The notes under the pieces: generated by a model
The model's input: only the letters and a program-made list of their open reading frames with translations
Told to the model about the DNA's origin: nothing
Database searches by the model: none
Source: Gammaproteobacteria bacterium
Lineage (GTDB): Bacteria; Pseudomonadota; Gammaproteobacteria; Xanthomonadales; Xanthomonadaceae
Direction: 5' to 3'
NCBI GenBank assembly: GCA_024642445.1
Contig: JAHEBG010000086.1
Location: forward strand, 1 to 5,863
DNA length: 5,863 bases
Made by a program: the position numbers and the translations under genes
Shown here: in pieces, positions 5,554 to 5,863 of the stretch
Layout: every line of letters begins with the position of its first letter
Position numbering within the stretch: the first letter of the stretch is position 1

Positions 5554-5863
5554 ATGATGATCTGCGCCATACCCGGGTTGAACCTGAGCATTGCACCCAA
5601 CCAACTGCCGCTGCCTGTCCTCGGTATTGATGTCTCTCGGGATTGTGGGGTGGCGGTTCTGGCCGGCGGCTGCTTCTGGTGTACCGAGGCGGTCTTCACC
5701 CAGCTTGCAGGCGTCATCTCGGTAGCGCCGGGTTATGCCGGTGGTCGTGCCGAACGTGCCAATTATGAGGCGGTTTGCACAGGGGTTAGCGGTCATGCGG
5801 AAGTAATCCGCATTGAATACCAGCCATCGCGCATTGGCTTCGGCGAACTGCTGCAGGTTTTTT
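5554..5863 (+). CDS. msrA: MsrA, peptide methionine (S)-S-oxide reductase (5' part)
   Basis: The frame from the ATG at 5554 is open to the window edge and gives 103 residues. After an N-terminal extension of about 33 residues comes VAVLAGGCFWCTEAVF at 33-48, the MsrA active-site motif with catalytic Cys40 and a second Cys43 (GCFWC type). PGYAGG at 60-65, then YEAVCTG and GHAEVIRIEY, continue the family pattern. MsrA reduces the S-epimer of methionine sulfoxide in cytosolic proteins, with thioredoxin as electron donor. The C-terminal part, including any further resolving cysteines, lies outside the window. The extension before the motif is similar in size to that of E. coli MsrA, so the ATG is reasonable, and it has a GGAGA site upstream. 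The gene is divergent from msrP, so repair enzymes for the cytoplasm and the envelope sit back to back and may share control. Confidence 0.95.
   Translation, partial: MMICAIPGLNLSIAPNQLPLPVLGIDVSRDCGVAVLAGGCFWCTEAVFTQLAGVISVAPGYAGGRAERANYEAVCTGVSGHAEVIRIEYQPSRIGFGELLQVF

Noticed and set aside
5421..5796. Minus-strand frames of 93 and 98 residues opposite msrA
   Set aside because: They run antisense to the MsrA active-site region and through the control region, with no recognisable features.

Overview
The window looks like chromosomal DNA of a Gram-negative proteobacterium, most plausibly a gammaproteobacterium, of moderate GC content. The evidence is a periplasmic MsrP/MsrQ methionine sulfoxide reductase pair, a lipoprotein with a clear lipobox, Sec and Tat export signals, and Shine-Dalgarno-led genes. 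I cannot name the genus. The region is tightly packed. I see no tRNA, rRNA, CRISPR array, insertion sequence or phage gene, and no stretch over 300 bases without a gene.

Left part (1-1764). The first 60 bases hold the start of a minus-strand gene for a secreted protein, of which only the signal peptide is inside the window. Just upstream of it lies a LysR-family regulator on the same strand. This regulator is divergent from a pirin-family gene (cupin, all four metal ligands present) on the plus strand. The 94-base gap between them carries a near-perfect inverted repeat that touches the regulator's start codon, so it is a candidate autoregulatory operator.

Middle (1811-2791). A minus-strand lipoprotein gene faces the pirin gene tail to tail. 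It has an N-terminal META/HslJ-like domain and an uncharacterised C-terminal half with a DxNxDGxxE loop. A candidate promoter lies over the end of the next gene upstream.

Right part (2863-5863). Four minus-strand genes read msrP, msrQ, a TMEM175-type channel gene, then an ArsC-family reductase gene. Their junctions overlap by 10 and 20 bases and then abut exactly, so they are very probably one translationally coupled operon. MsrP is the periplasmic molybdenum catalytic subunit and MsrQ its membrane haem subunit. Divergent from msrP, and cut by the right edge, is msrA, the cytosolic methionine sulfoxide reductase. The 177-base gap between msrP and msrA contains short direct and inverted repeats. 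Together the right half looks like a methionine-oxidation repair locus serving both the cytoplasm and the envelope, with a potassium-channel-like protein and a thiol oxidoreductase-like protein attached.

I found no clearly new system. The most interesting points are the four-gene coupled operon, the apparent lipobox next to the Tat signal of MsrP, the LysR-pirin operator candidate, and the two-part lipoprotein.
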